64,000 nucleotides of DNA from Pseudomonadota bacterium (lineage in GTDB: Bacteria > Pseudomonadota > Alphaproteobacteria > Azospirillales > Azospirillaceae), in contig JAFAFA010000079.1 of the NCBI GenBank assembly GCA_023423695.1, positions 124,001-188,000 on the forward strand, given 5' to 3'. Shown here piece by piece: positions 1 through 7,352 of the stretch (positions are counted from its first letter, which is position 1; every line of letters begins with the position of its first letter). A program made the position numbers and the translations under genes. The notes beneath the pieces are model-generated. The model saw nothing but the letters and a program-made list of their open reading frames with translations, was not told the DNA's origin and did no database searches.

Positions 1-177
1 CGGAGCGAGCGACTCGGCGCGGCGGCCCCAGATGGAGCAATCGACCCATTGGGTCGTCTTGCGATCGCCGAAGCCGACGTCATTGGCGACGCGGAAACCC
101 AGCACCTTCTCGCCGCTCTGGGTCGTGCGCAATTCGCCGTCCGCGCCCAGGCGTCCCGTAAACGTCCAAACATTCAT
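1..177 (-). CDS. ssb: Single-stranded DNA-binding protein (partial, runs off left edge)
   Basis: This is the first 59 residues of a reverse-strand gene that leaves the window at base 1. It starts MNVWTFTGRLGADGELR and continues with SGEKVLGFRVAN and WVDCSIWGRRAE, the first strands of the SSB OB fold, with the conserved aromatic residues that stack on DNA bases. SSB coats single-stranded DNA during replication, recombination and repair. The ATG at 177 is the first in-frame start; another ATG at 173 is out of frame. Whether it is the main cellular SSB or a shorter phage/plasmid-type paralogue cannot be told, because the C-terminal tail is missing. Confidence 0.8.
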   Translation of the reverse strand, partial: MNVWTFTGRLGADGELRTTQSGEKVLGFRVANDVGFGDRKTTQWVDCSIWGRRAESLAP

Positions 178-481
178 CGCTCGTTGCTCCTAAGCGCGAG
201 TGTCCCAGCATCCATGCCGACCCGTCAGGATGCCCGGCGGAGGCACCCAGATGCCGAGGGTTCCCATTCGCAGGGCCGGCTGTTCAATGGCGACCATCCC
301 CCCGGTCCCGCGCAACGAAGCACGAGGGACCGACGCCGGTCAACCGCCGTCGGAACTGCCCTGGCGCCACCCGGACCGGCGCACTCGCCCTGCCGCTCCG
401 GACCAGAACACTCCATGAACAAATATAGCAGAGCAACAGGCGTCGGAAAACCGATTCCTTCGAAGTAGCGCCGGTTTCCGG
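178..481. other. Intergenic region upstream of ssb
   Basis: No gene is visible in these 304 bases between the receiver-protein stop and the ssb start. On the reverse strand there is a TATATT hexamer at 427-422 that could be a -10 element for ssb, but no good -35 partner was found. Short inverted repeats around 329-352 are only six bases long and are not called. Confidence 0.4.
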
Positions 482-910
482 TCAGCGCAGGCGCCGTGCC
501 GCCAGATCGAGGGCGACTTTCAGCTGCGCATGGGAGAAGGGCCTGTGGACCACGCCGAGCGGATAGGTTTCGGTGATGCGGGCCATAATGCCGTGGTCGC
601 TGTTGCCCAACAGGAAGATGCAGCGCAGGCCATGGTCAAGGTTCAACCGTCGGGCCGCCGCAATGCCGTCACCGCCGCCGAGCCGGACGTCGAGCAGTGC
701 CAGGTCCGGCCGTTCGCGCAGAGCGAAATCCGCAGCTTCCGCCTCGGTCCGGGCGACACCGCAGACGGTATGGCCCAGGTCGCTGACCACCGCCGCCAGG
801 GCATCGGCGGCGGTCCCGTCATGCTCGACCACCATCACGCGCAACGGCTGGCCGGGCGCGCGGGTGCGGTAGGTTGCCTGTGGTTTGGCGATGGCGTCGA
901 TCCTGAGCAT
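482..910 (-). CDS. Degenerate response-regulator receiver protein
   Basis: A 142-residue protein made of one receiver (CheY-like) domain after a short leader. The phospho-accepting Asp is present in LALLDVRLGG, but other conserved residues differ. The acidic pair is Glu-His (VVEHD), the switch Thr/Ser after strand 4 is Leu (CIFLLG), and the Lys before the last strand is Arg (VVHRPF). It resembles the receiver of the PhyR-like protein at 39940-40743. The start at 910 gives MLRIDAIAKPQ; the frame stays open to 979 but that extension reads as leader sequence. There is no output domain, so it probably acts by protein contact. The neighbours give no partner kinase. Confidence 0.75.
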   Translation of the reverse strand: MLRIDAIAKPQATYRTRAPGQPLRVMVVEHDGTAADALAAVVSDLGHTVCGVARTEAEAADFALRERPDLALLDVRLGGGDGIAAARRLNLDHGLRCIFLLGNSDHGIMARITETYPLGVVHRPFSHAQLKVALDLAARRLR

Positions 911-943
911 GCGACCGACCTCCGGGAGACATGGCGTTGAGCG

Positions 944-991
944 ACAAACGGCGAATTTTGGTAAAATTGTGTTTACCATTACGCCGTTTGT
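944..991. promoter_or_regulatory. Nested inverted repeat upstream of the receiver gene
   Basis: Outer arms ACAAACGGCG (944-953) and CGCCGTTTGT (982-991) are perfectly complementary. Inside them TGGTAAA (959-965) and TTTACCA (972-978) form a second inverted repeat with almost the same centre. It lies 34-81 bases upstream of the receiver start at 910, where an operator would be. No T-run follows on either strand, so an intrinsic terminator is less likely. Confidence 0.6.
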
Positions 992-1115
992 ACTACACCA
1001 CCTCGAATTTGCAAGATCAATCGTTCAGGATCTGACCTTTTTCGCCCAACGGTGCAGAAACACATCACCTCGAGTCGGAGAGCCTTGGTCTGCAGCCGCA
1101 ATGCCGGAGAGATGG

Positions 1116-1904
1116 TCAACGTCCTGCCCGGCCAAGCCAGTCGATGCCGCCGGGCGGGCGCGGTCTGCCGGTTCCGGTGTTTCGCGCCGTCGCTGCCCTT
1201 GACGGCGGTGGCGGCGGAGCCGGCTCGCCGGCGAGCCAGGCGGCCTGGGCGTCGGCCGGCTGGATGGGGGCCGCAGACGAAGCGGCCGTCGACGGGCTAG
1301 GCGAGAAAGGCGAGGTGGACGGACCCCCTGCCGGACGGAACGGCTCCGCCACCGGATCCGGCAGGGTCGGTGCCGCCAATGCCTTCTGCGCCGGTCGGGC
1401 CGGCGGGTCGGGCGGCGGCGAATCGGTAAGCGCTGCAGCCGGCTGGTCGGATGGCGGGACGGGGGCCACGGGCTGGGACGGCGGCGCTTCTTCATCCCAC
1501 GCCCCGCCCCAGGCGGCCGGAGGCGTGGATGGACGCAGGCGCGGCGCCTCCGCGGCCCCCAGCCAGGAGGGGCGCTCGTCGTCGGCCAGCGGGCCTGTGC
1601 TGGTATTGAGCTGCCGCGCCTGCTCGCGGATCTCCAGCAAGGTGGTTACCGCGAGTTGCAGCAGCGGGGCCAGGACCATGGGATCGGCCATTTCCTCCGC
1701 GCTCAGGGCGGCGAAGCGATCGCGGACATCCTCCACCGCCTGTTCCACGCCGTCACGCAACGCGCCTGCCTCGTGGGCCAGCCGTTCCAGATCTTCGCGC
1801 AACGCAGAGATCTCGCAGGCCTGCCGCAACTCGTGGAAGCCGATTCCCGCCCCCAGTGCGGGTGCGGATCGCCGGTCCCGTGATGAACCAAAATCGTGAG
1901 GCAT
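1116..1904 (-). CDS. Hypothetical coiled-coil and proline-rich protein
   Basis: I do not recognise this 262-residue protein. Residues about 20-110 are charged and helical with heptad-like spacing (for example LREDLERLAHEAGALRDGVE), suggesting a coiled coil. The rest is low-complexity Pro/Ala sequence ending in WLGRAGR. There is no signal peptide or membrane segment if translation starts at MPHDFGSSRDRR (1904), which has GGGCAGG just upstream; an in-frame extension to 2078 has no support. It is divergent from the HTH/P-loop ATPase gene, which also has a long Pro-rich linker, so the two may share a control region. A structural or scaffolding role is only a guess. Confidence 0.55.
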   Translation of the reverse strand: MPHDFGSSRDRRSAPALGAGIGFHELRQACEISALREDLERLAHEAGALRDGVEQAVEDVRDRFAALSAEEMADPMVLAPLLQLAVTTLLEIREQARQLNTSTGPLADDERPSWLGAAEAPRLRPSTPPAAWGGAWDEEAPPSQPVAPVPPSDQPAAALTDSPPPDPPARPAQKALAAPTLPDPVAEPFRPAGGPSTSPFSPSPSTAASSAAPIQPADAQAAWLAGEPAPPPPPSRAATARNTGTGRPRPPGGIDWLGRAGR

Positions 1905-2217
1905 CCTGCCCAACCCCGGTTCCAAGCCCAGCCCAGTGAAAACACACGTCGCGACGAAAACAGCCGGACACCCGTATTGCAAACCACGCAACCGGACAGC
2001 GGTTCCAAAAGCCAACGTCACGGTGCGGTCTGCCGGAGCGTCGGCGAAGTTGCCGCACGTCACGGCCGGCGCGCCCATTCGGAGAGCAATGTTTAGCGCC
2101 GTTGATGTCGTTTGGAAACCGTTTGCGCGTGATGGCCGCTTGTACTATTTTTTCGGCCCCAGGGGAATGGATTCCTTGTGATCCAACGTCCGGGCGTCTC
2201 CCCGCCGCCATTTCATC
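1905..2217. other. Divergent intergenic region
   Basis: These 313 bases separate the divergent coiled-coil gene and ATPase fusion gene. No RNA gene or strong inverted repeat was seen. A more AT-rich stretch near 2100-2160, containing TACTAT at 2143-2148, could hold the rightward promoter, but no well-spaced -35/-10 pair was found. Confidence 0.35.
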
Positions 2218-3804
2218 TTGCCGGAATCCAATACGGTGTCGATCGACCGCTCGGAACTTGAACGGCTCCTTGCCGATCGCCCGGCTGGCAACCGCAGCGC
2301 CATGCAGGCGGTGCGCGAAAGCTATGCCGATATCGGGCTGATGCGCGAACGCGGTCTGTCCTGGGCCGAAATCTCCGATCTGCTGGCCAAGCTGGGCATC
2401 ACCGCCCGCGACAGCCAGCCGATCTCGCCGGTAACCCTGCGCTCCGCCTTCTTTCTGGTCGGAAACGAGGGGCGCGGCGAGGCGGTCGAAGATCATGGCG
2501 GTGCCGCCGCGGCAATGCCGGCGGAAACGCTTGCCGCCGTCCACGAGGCTGCCCTGTCGGCCGGGCTGAAGGGCGAGGACGAAGAGACCGCCGAGACCAC
2601 CGCCGGCCCTGATCATGCCGACGAGGCCGTCCTGGTGTCTGTCGACGCTGCTCCCGCCCCGGAACCGGCAGAGGCAGAGCCGCCTGTATCCGACCTGGAA
2701 CCGGCCGGCTCCGTCTCCGAACCCGCCTCCGAACCCGCCTCCCCTGCCCCGAGTCTGCTGGCTCCGGCGGCGAAGGAGGCCGGGGATCGACCGGCGGCGG
2801 AGGCTGGAAGTCAAGCGGAGGCCAGTGCCCCGGAACCGGAAACCGCTGTAGAGAGTGAAGCGGAAGAGGCTCCGGCCCCCGAACCGACACCCGAACCGGC
2901 CTCACGGCCGGCTCCCCAACCGACGTCCACGGCGGCCGCACAGAACACCGGCACCTTGATGTCCCCCCCCATGCTTCAAGACGACTCAACAAACGTACAC
3001 TGGAAAGGCGATCGCATGCTGGGCACGATCTTCGTCCTCAATGACCGCGGCGGCGTCGGCAAGACGCTGCTGTCCCATCACCTGATGGCGACCGCCATGC
3101 TGGAAGGCCTGCAGCTGAAGGTCGTCGAGTACGAGGTGAACGAGCGACTCGCCCGCCTGTTCGGCCCGGACGTGGTCGAACACCGCCGCATCACCCAAGA
3201 CTTCATGAACATGATGGGGTCGGGCGACGGCTTCTACGAGTTCTGGGACCTGATCGGACCGGAGCTGCAGCGCGGCGGCCGCCTGTATGATTTCGGCGGC
3301 AACATCTCGCAGTGGTTCTTCAACTGGGCCGAGGTGTCGGGCTTCGACTATTACGTCGGCGACGGCGAGCGGCTGACCTTCATGGTGCCGGTGACCGTCG
3401 ATCTCGCCTCGCTGTCCACCGGCATGACGACGCTGGAGCGGGTGGCGACCATCGCGCCGAAGGCCAAGCGCGTCCTGGTGGAGAACGGCTTCTCCGGTCC
3501 CTTCTCGCAGTTGGAGGACAGCCAGTACGCCCGCCGCAAGGCGGAGATGGTTGAGCGCGAGGGGCTGCAGGTCATCTCCATGTCGCCCTGCGCCGCCCCC
3601 GCCTGGGCCCGCCTGACCGGCCACCGGCTGGATCAGGTGGCGACGATGACCCGCGAGGATCTGGTGAAGCTGGGCATGACCCCGCCCGTCGCCTCCCGTT
3701 CGCTGATCATCATCCACGAATGGCTGCGCAACATGCGTCAGGCGCTGTCGCCCTATCTGCACGACGCCTTCCGCCAGACTCCGGCGACCGCCAAGGCGCG
3801 CTGA
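2218..3804 (+). CDS. HTH-domain / ParA-like P-loop ATPase fusion protein
   Basis: A 528-residue protein in three parts. Residues about 1-90 carry a helix-turn-helix-like segment (LMRERGLSWAEISDLLAK, then PISPVTLRSAFF), like the small DNA-binding proteins of conjugative plasmids. Residues about 90-260 are a Pro/Glu/Ala-rich linker. Residues about 265-520 are a P-loop ATPase with the Walker A motif NDRGGVGKT, in which Arg replaces the signature Lys of ParA/MinD proteins (KGGxGKT). The start is uncertain: TTG at 2218 or GTG at 2236 are both possible and neither has a clear ribosome site. It is divergent from a coiled-coil gene and convergent with two membrane coiled-coil genes. The role is unknown; DNA or protein positioning is an inference from the ATPase family. 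Confidence 0.65.
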   Translation: MPESNTVSIDRSELERLLADRPAGNRSAMQAVRESYADIGLMRERGLSWAEISDLLAKLGITARDSQPISPVTLRSAFFLVGNEGRGEAVEDHGGAAAAMPAETLAAVHEAALSAGLKGEDEETAETTAGPDHADEAVLVSVDAAPAPEPAEAEPPVSDLEPAGSVSEPASEPASPAPSLLAPAAKEAGDRPAAEAGSQAEASAPEPETAVESEAEEAPAPEPTPEPASRPAPQPTSTAAAQNTGTLMSPPMLQDDSTNVHWKGDRMLGTIFVLNDRGGVGKTLLSHHLMATAMLEGLQLKVVEYEVNERLARLFGPDVVEHRRITQDFMNMMGSGDGFYEFWDLIGPELQRGGRLYDFGGNISQWFFNWAEVSGFDYYVGDGERLTFMVPVTVDLASLSTGMTTLERVATIAPKAKRVLVENGFSGPFSQLEDSQYARRKAEMVEREGLQVISMSPCAAPAWARLTGHRLDQVATMTREDLVKLGMTPPVASRSLIIIHEWLRNMRQALSPYLHDAFRQTPATAKAR

Positions 3805-3831
3805 GCCTTCGGCCGAACCGTCGGCTCTTCC

Positions 3832-3862
3832 AAGCCCTTCTTCCCCCGTGGGAGAAGGGCTT
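3832..3862 (+). terminator. Intrinsic terminator after the ATPase fusion gene
   Basis: AAGCCCTTCT (3832-3841) pairs perfectly with AGAAGGGCTT (3853-3862) around an 11-base loop. A pyrimidine-rich TCTCTTT follows on the plus strand. It lies between convergent genes and could act on both strands. Confidence 0.65.
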
Positions 3863-3879
3863 TCTCTTTGGCGGTCCGG

Positions 3880-4437
3880 TCAGGCCGCCGCGTTGCGGGC
3901 AGCGCTCGCGCTGTAGAGGTCTTCCTTCACCGCCGCCACAGACTTCACCTGATAGCCCGGCCTTGCGCTGAATCGCCGGCTGGCGCGTTCGGCCGCCTCG
4001 CGTTCCGATTCCGCCCAAACCAGATAATCGCGTCCGCGCGCCCAGTCGGCGGCCAGCGGGTGGGCGGCGTCGATCTCGCCGATCTGCTGGTTCACCATGG
4101 TAACCAGCCATTCCCTGTCGCCGGAGTTGCGGCGGTCGGTCAGGATCAGGATTTGCGGACGGCGGCGGCTCTGCGCCTCGGTCAGGCGCTGATGCACCTC
4201 GACCTGCTTCTTGCGCAGTTCCACCATGTCGCGAACCAGTTCGTCGATCTCGCCATGGAGGGTCTCCTCCTCCCGGCGCAGGCGGCGGATGGTCGCGTCC
4301 AGCTTGTCCAGCGTGCCGCGGACGCCGCGGACGCGCTGCCGGGCCTGCGACACCCGCCGTTCGACCGCCAGCAGCACATTGCCGAGCCATGCGCCGATGG
4401 CGATGATGCCCAGGATGATGATGAAGTTGATCATCAT
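3880..4437 (-). CDS. Membrane-anchored coiled-coil protein (paralogue B)
   Basis: A 185-residue protein not matched to a named family. It opens with one hydrophobic helix (FIIILGIIAIGAWLGNVLL). A long charged helical region to about residue 100 follows, rich in Glu, Arg and Leu heptads, and then a small mixed domain starting PQILILTDRR and including DYLVWAESEREAAE. Its layout (anchor, coiled coil, C-terminal domain with a Val-Trp-Ala core) matches the gene just upstream, so the two look like diverged paralogues. Its ATG overlaps the upstream stop codon (ATGA), so translation is probably coupled and the products may form a heteromer at the inner membrane. Confidence 0.6.
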   Translation of the reverse strand: MMINFIIILGIIAIGAWLGNVLLAVERRVSQARQRVRGVRGTLDKLDATIRRLRREEETLHGEIDELVRDMVELRKKQVEVHQRLTEAQSRRRPQILILTDRRNSGDREWLVTMVNQQIGEIDAAHPLAADWARGRDYLVWAESEREAAERASRRFSARPGYQVKSVAAVKEDLYSASAARNAAA

Positions 4438-5063
4438 GTGACGGCACCGGACGTGACGGCGGAGGCCTTGGCCCGCGCCGTCGCCGGCGCCTGGGGCACG
4501 CTGCCCTTCACACCACCCTTACCGCCGGTCCGCGCGTCGCCGCGCATGAACGACTTCTGGAAGCCCAGCTTGAAGGGAAAGGCGACGTCGACCATCTGCT
4601 TGGCCTCGTCGAGGCTGGACGCCCACACCTCCACCACGTTGGCGCAGCGCCAGATGGGGTTGACCGGCCCCCGGTCGCCGGCGGCCCTTGCGGCGGCGGA
4701 TGCCTTTTCCTGCGTGAGGGTCGCGACGAACTTCATCAGGCCGGCCTGCGGATCGCCGACCTCATGCACGAACAGCGGGGGCTGTTCCGCCAACTCCCTG
4801 ATCTGCTTTTCCGCCTTGCGAATGTCCGTTTCCAGGCGGTGGTGTTCGGAAGACTGGCTGTTGCGGCGCTGGACCAGGTGATTGACGCGGTTCTGAAGCT
4901 CGTGCGCCTCGGCATGCAGCACATAGACGCGGTTCTCGATCTGCTCCAGACCGCTGCTCTTCTCCAGGACGTTCGGCAGGAAATCCTTCAACATCATGGC
5001 GACCGGGACTGCGGCCAGCATGATGATGACGATGGCGATCAGGAACAGCGTCGTGTTCGACAT
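4434..5063 (-). CDS. Membrane-anchored coiled-coil protein (paralogue A)
   Basis: A 209-residue protein of unknown function. The start at 5063 gives MSNTTLFLIAIVIIMLAAVP, a single N-terminal membrane helix, with an AGGAG about 13 bases upstream; 27 more in-frame codons are open upstream but unsupported. A coiled coil spans about residues 40-100 (NRVYVLHAEAHELQNRV). A C-terminal domain follows with PLFVHEVGDPQ, FVATLTQEK and NVVEVWASSLDEAKQ, then a basic low-complexity tail. It ends on an ATGA overlap with paralogue B. The pair is convergent with the ATPase fusion gene across a terminator. Confidence 0.6.
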   Translation of the reverse strand: MSNTTLFLIAIVIIMLAAVPVAMMLKDFLPNVLEKSSGLEQIENRVYVLHAEAHELQNRVNHLVQRRNSQSSEHHRLETDIRKAEKQIRELAEQPPLFVHEVGDPQAGLMKFVATLTQEKASAAARAAGDRGPVNPIWRCANVVEVWASSLDEAKQMVDVAFPFKLGFQKSFMRGDARTGGKGGVKGSVPQAPATARAKASAVTSGAVT

Positions 5064-5212
5064 CCGCCCGCCCGTTCTCCTGCCGTAATTTGCACCGCCC
5101 GACCTGCGGGAGTGGGCGTGATCACCCCCGGTACGCAACTTCAAGGATCGACGAACAATCCACCCCCGTCAACGAATCGTCTCGGCTTCGCACGAAATTC
5201 GTCGGAAATGAG

Positions 5213-6442
5213 TCAGGATACCGCCATCTCCGCCACCCGCTTCACCGCATCGCGCACCGATCCCGGCCGGCGCTCGTCCGCCAGGGTGGTGAACCAGTGC
5301 TCCGGCGGGTTGCGTCCGGCTGCGCGGTTCCAGGTCAGCGCGCGCAGCACCGCCTCCGCCTCCTTCGTCGGCGGCACGGTGGGGTCGATCCCGTTCATCA
5401 CCGCCCAGATGCCCGCCCAGCAGCGCCCGACCGACCAGGGATTATAGCCGCCGCCGCCGACCACCAGCACCCGCGGCGCCAGCGGCAGAAGGGCCGCCAC
5501 CGCTTCCCACAGCGCATGGTTGGACAGCTCCAGCCGGCTCAACGGATCTTCGGCTAGGGCGTCGGCACCGGTCTGGATCACCATCGCCTGCGGACGGAAG
5601 GCGCGGGCCAGCGGCAGCACCGCGGCCTCCATCACATGCTCCATCTCGCTGTCGTTGAAGCCCGGCGGGACCGGCAGGTTGCGGGCCATGCCGCCGGCCC
5701 GATCCTCCGCCTTGCCGGTGTAGGGCCAGCGCCCGTCCTCGTGGATGGAGATGGTCAGCACCCGGTCGTCGTCGGCGAAGGCCTCCTCGACCCCGTCGCC
5801 GTGATGGGCGTCGAGGTCGACATAGAGCACCCGCTCCAGCCCATGGTCGAGCAGTTCCAGGATGCCCAGCACCGGCGCGTTGAAGTAGCAGAAGCCGCTG
5901 GCCCGGTCGCGCCGCGCATGGTGGGTGCCGGCGGCCGGTGCATAGACCAGACCGGCCGGCCGGTCGCCCAGGATCCGGGCGGCCTGCAGGGCCGACCCGC
6001 TGCTGTGGGCCGGCCGCCGGTACATCTCGGCGAAGACGGGATTCTCCAGCTTGCCCAGATTGTGGTGGGCCGCCGTCGCCTCGTCCACCCGCTGCTCCGC
6101 CTCCGCCCGCTTCAGCGCGGCGATGTAATCGACGGTGTGGAAGCGCGCCAGCTCGCGTTCGCTCGCCACATGGGTGTCGAGATAGACCTCCTCCGGCAGC
6201 CACCCCATGGCGCGGCTTAGGTCGATGGCGGTCGATACGCGCGGGATCGCCAGCGGATGCTTCGGGCCATAGGTCGAGCCGCGATAGATGTCGCCGCCTA
6301 TGAACAACGGGATGCGGAGAGGCGTGGTCAGGGGATGAACTCCATAGCTCCCGCCAGAAACTAGGCGGCGCCGCGCGCCGGTCAAGCGGTGCCCCGCGGC
6401 TTCCGCGGTAGGGGAGTGGATACCGGCAATGCTTGCGGTCAC
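5213..6442 (-). CDS. Histone-deacetylase-family protein, AcuC-like
   Basis: A zinc-dependent deacetylase-fold protein of up to 409 residues. Family motifs are clear: HTVDYIAAL, GTHHARRDRASGFCYFN, the metal-binding DLDAHHGDGVEEAF, the second metal Asp in QTGADAL, and VVGGGGYNP near the active-site end. AcuC proteins are linked to acetoin use and to protein or acetyl-polyamine deacetylation; the substrate here is not shown. Similarity to the family begins near residue 45 (PLFIGGDIYRGSTYG), so the GTG at 6442 may be too far upstream. In-frame TTG codons at 6385 and 6307 are alternatives, none with a good ribosome site. The gene is divergent from the TPP riboswitch. Confidence 0.8.
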   Translation of the reverse strand: MTASIAGIHSPTAEAAGHRLTGARRRLVSGGSYGVHPLTTPLRIPLFIGGDIYRGSTYGPKHPLAIPRVSTAIDLSRAMGWLPEEVYLDTHVASERELARFHTVDYIAALKRAEAEQRVDEATAAHHNLGKLENPVFAEMYRRPAHSSGSALQAARILGDRPAGLVYAPAAGTHHARRDRASGFCYFNAPVLGILELLDHGLERVLYVDLDAHHGDGVEEAFADDDRVLTISIHEDGRWPYTGKAEDRAGGMARNLPVPPGFNDSEMEHVMEAAVLPLARAFRPQAMVIQTGADALAEDPLSRLELSNHALWEAVAALLPLAPRVLVVGGGGYNPWSVGRCWAGIWAVMNGIDPTVPPTKEAEAVLRALTWNRAAGRNPPEHWFTTLADERRPGSVRDAVKRVAEMAVS

Positions 6443-6470
6443 GGATGGTCAGCGCCTATAGTCGCGGCCT

Positions 6471-6562
6471 TCACTGGGGGGAGCCGATGGGCGGCTGAGA
6501 GGTCCTGTTGCGGGACGACCCCTGGAACCTGATCCGGTTCATGCCGGCGTAGGGATCAGTGA
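6471..6562 (+). promoter_or_regulatory. TPP riboswitch (THI element)
   Basis: The segment has the conserved TPP aptamer blocks in order: GGCTGAGA (6492-6499), a variable stem, CCCTGGAACCTGATCCGG and then GCCGGCGTAGGGA. The terminal stem P1 is formed by TCACTG (6471-6476) and CAGTGA (6557-6562), a perfect six-base match. It senses thiamine pyrophosphate and normally switches off the downstream genes. Here these are the thiZ-thiX-thiY transporter genes, which fits. The conserved AGGGA near the 3' end lies about seven bases before an ATG at 6562, suggesting translational control. Confidence 0.95.
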
Positions 6563-6624
6563 TGGCAGACCGCAAGCGCACCCTCTCCGCCCTGTCGCCC
6601 TGTTCGCGCCCATGCTCGCGATGA
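6562..6624 (+). CDS. Candidate 20-codon leader peptide coupled to thiZ
   Basis: An ATG at 6562 starts in the last base of riboswitch stem P1 and is preceded by AGGGA at the spacing of a ribosome site. The frame encodes MADRKRTLSALSPCSRPCSR and stops with TGA at 6622-6624, overlapping the ATG of thiZ at 6621 (ATGA). If translated, ligand binding to the aptamer would hide its ribosome site and shut thiZ down through coupling. It is too short for a coding-statistics test, so this rests on position alone. Confidence 0.4.
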   Translation: MADRKRTLSALSPCSRPCSR

Positions 6625-7352
6625 CGCCGCTTTCGGTGACCGTCTCGCGCGCGCGGCTGACCTATGGCGGCACGCTGCTGTTCTCCGACCTGACGCTGGA
6701 TCTGCCGGCGGGACGGACCACCTGCCTGCTGGGGCCGAGCGGCGTCGGCAAGACCACGCTGCTGCGCATCCTCGCCGGGCTGGCGGATCCGGAGCCGCCG
6801 ACCGCCATCACCACCGGCGACGGGCAGCCGCTGGCCGGCCGCATCGCCTACATGGCGCAGCAGGACCTTCTGCTGCCCTGGCTGACGGTTCTGGACAATG
6901 TCCTGCTGGGCGACCGGCTGCGCCACCGGCGTCCCGATGCGGCGCGGCTGGAGCGTGCCCGCGCGCTGCTCGACAGCGTCGGTCTGGCGGGGCGGGAGCG
7001 CGACCGGCCGGCCGCCCTGTCCGGCGGGCAGCGGCAGCGGGTGGCGCTGGCCCGCACGCTGATGGAGGACAAGCCGCTGGTCCTGATGGACGAGCCCTTC
7101 TCCGCACTCGACGCCATCACCCGCCTGCGGCTGCAGGAGACGGCGGCGGAGACGCTGGCCGGCCGCACGGTGCTGATGGTTACCCATGATCCGCTGGAGG
7201 CGCTGCGCATCGGCGACCGCCTGCATGTGATGACCGGCCGTCCCGCCGTCATGGGGCCGGCTCTGGAGCCGTCCGGCCCGGTGCCGCGCCGGGTCGACGA
7301 TCCCGGATTGCTGGCGCTGCAGGCGGAGCTGTTGCGGAGGCTGGCGGAATGA
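6621..7352 (+). CDS. thiZ: ABC transporter ATP-binding protein for thiamine pyrimidine precursor
   Basis: A 243-residue ABC ATPase energising import. It has Walker A GPSGVGKTT, the Q-loop in MAQQDLLLPW, the signature LSGGQRQR, Walker B LVLMDEPFSALD and the switch His in MVTHDP. It resembles the nitrate/taurine/ThiZ class. The transporter assignment comes from the TPP riboswitch upstream and the ThiY-type binding protein downstream. An ATG at 6612 would add three residues; 6621 is preferred because it overlaps the stop of the leader ORF. No ribosome site is evident before either start. The 3' end overlaps thiX by ATGA. Confidence 0.9.
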   Translation: MTPLSVTVSRARLTYGGTLLFSDLTLDLPAGRTTCLLGPSGVGKTTLLRILAGLADPEPPTAITTGDGQPLAGRIAYMAQQDLLLPWLTVLDNVLLGDRLRHRRPDAARLERARALLDSVGLAGRERDRPAALSGGQRQRVALARTLMEDKPLVLMDEPFSALDAITRLRLQETAAETLAGRTVLMVTHDPLEALRIGDRLHVMTGRPAVMGPALEPSGPVPRRVDDPGLLALQAELLRRLAE

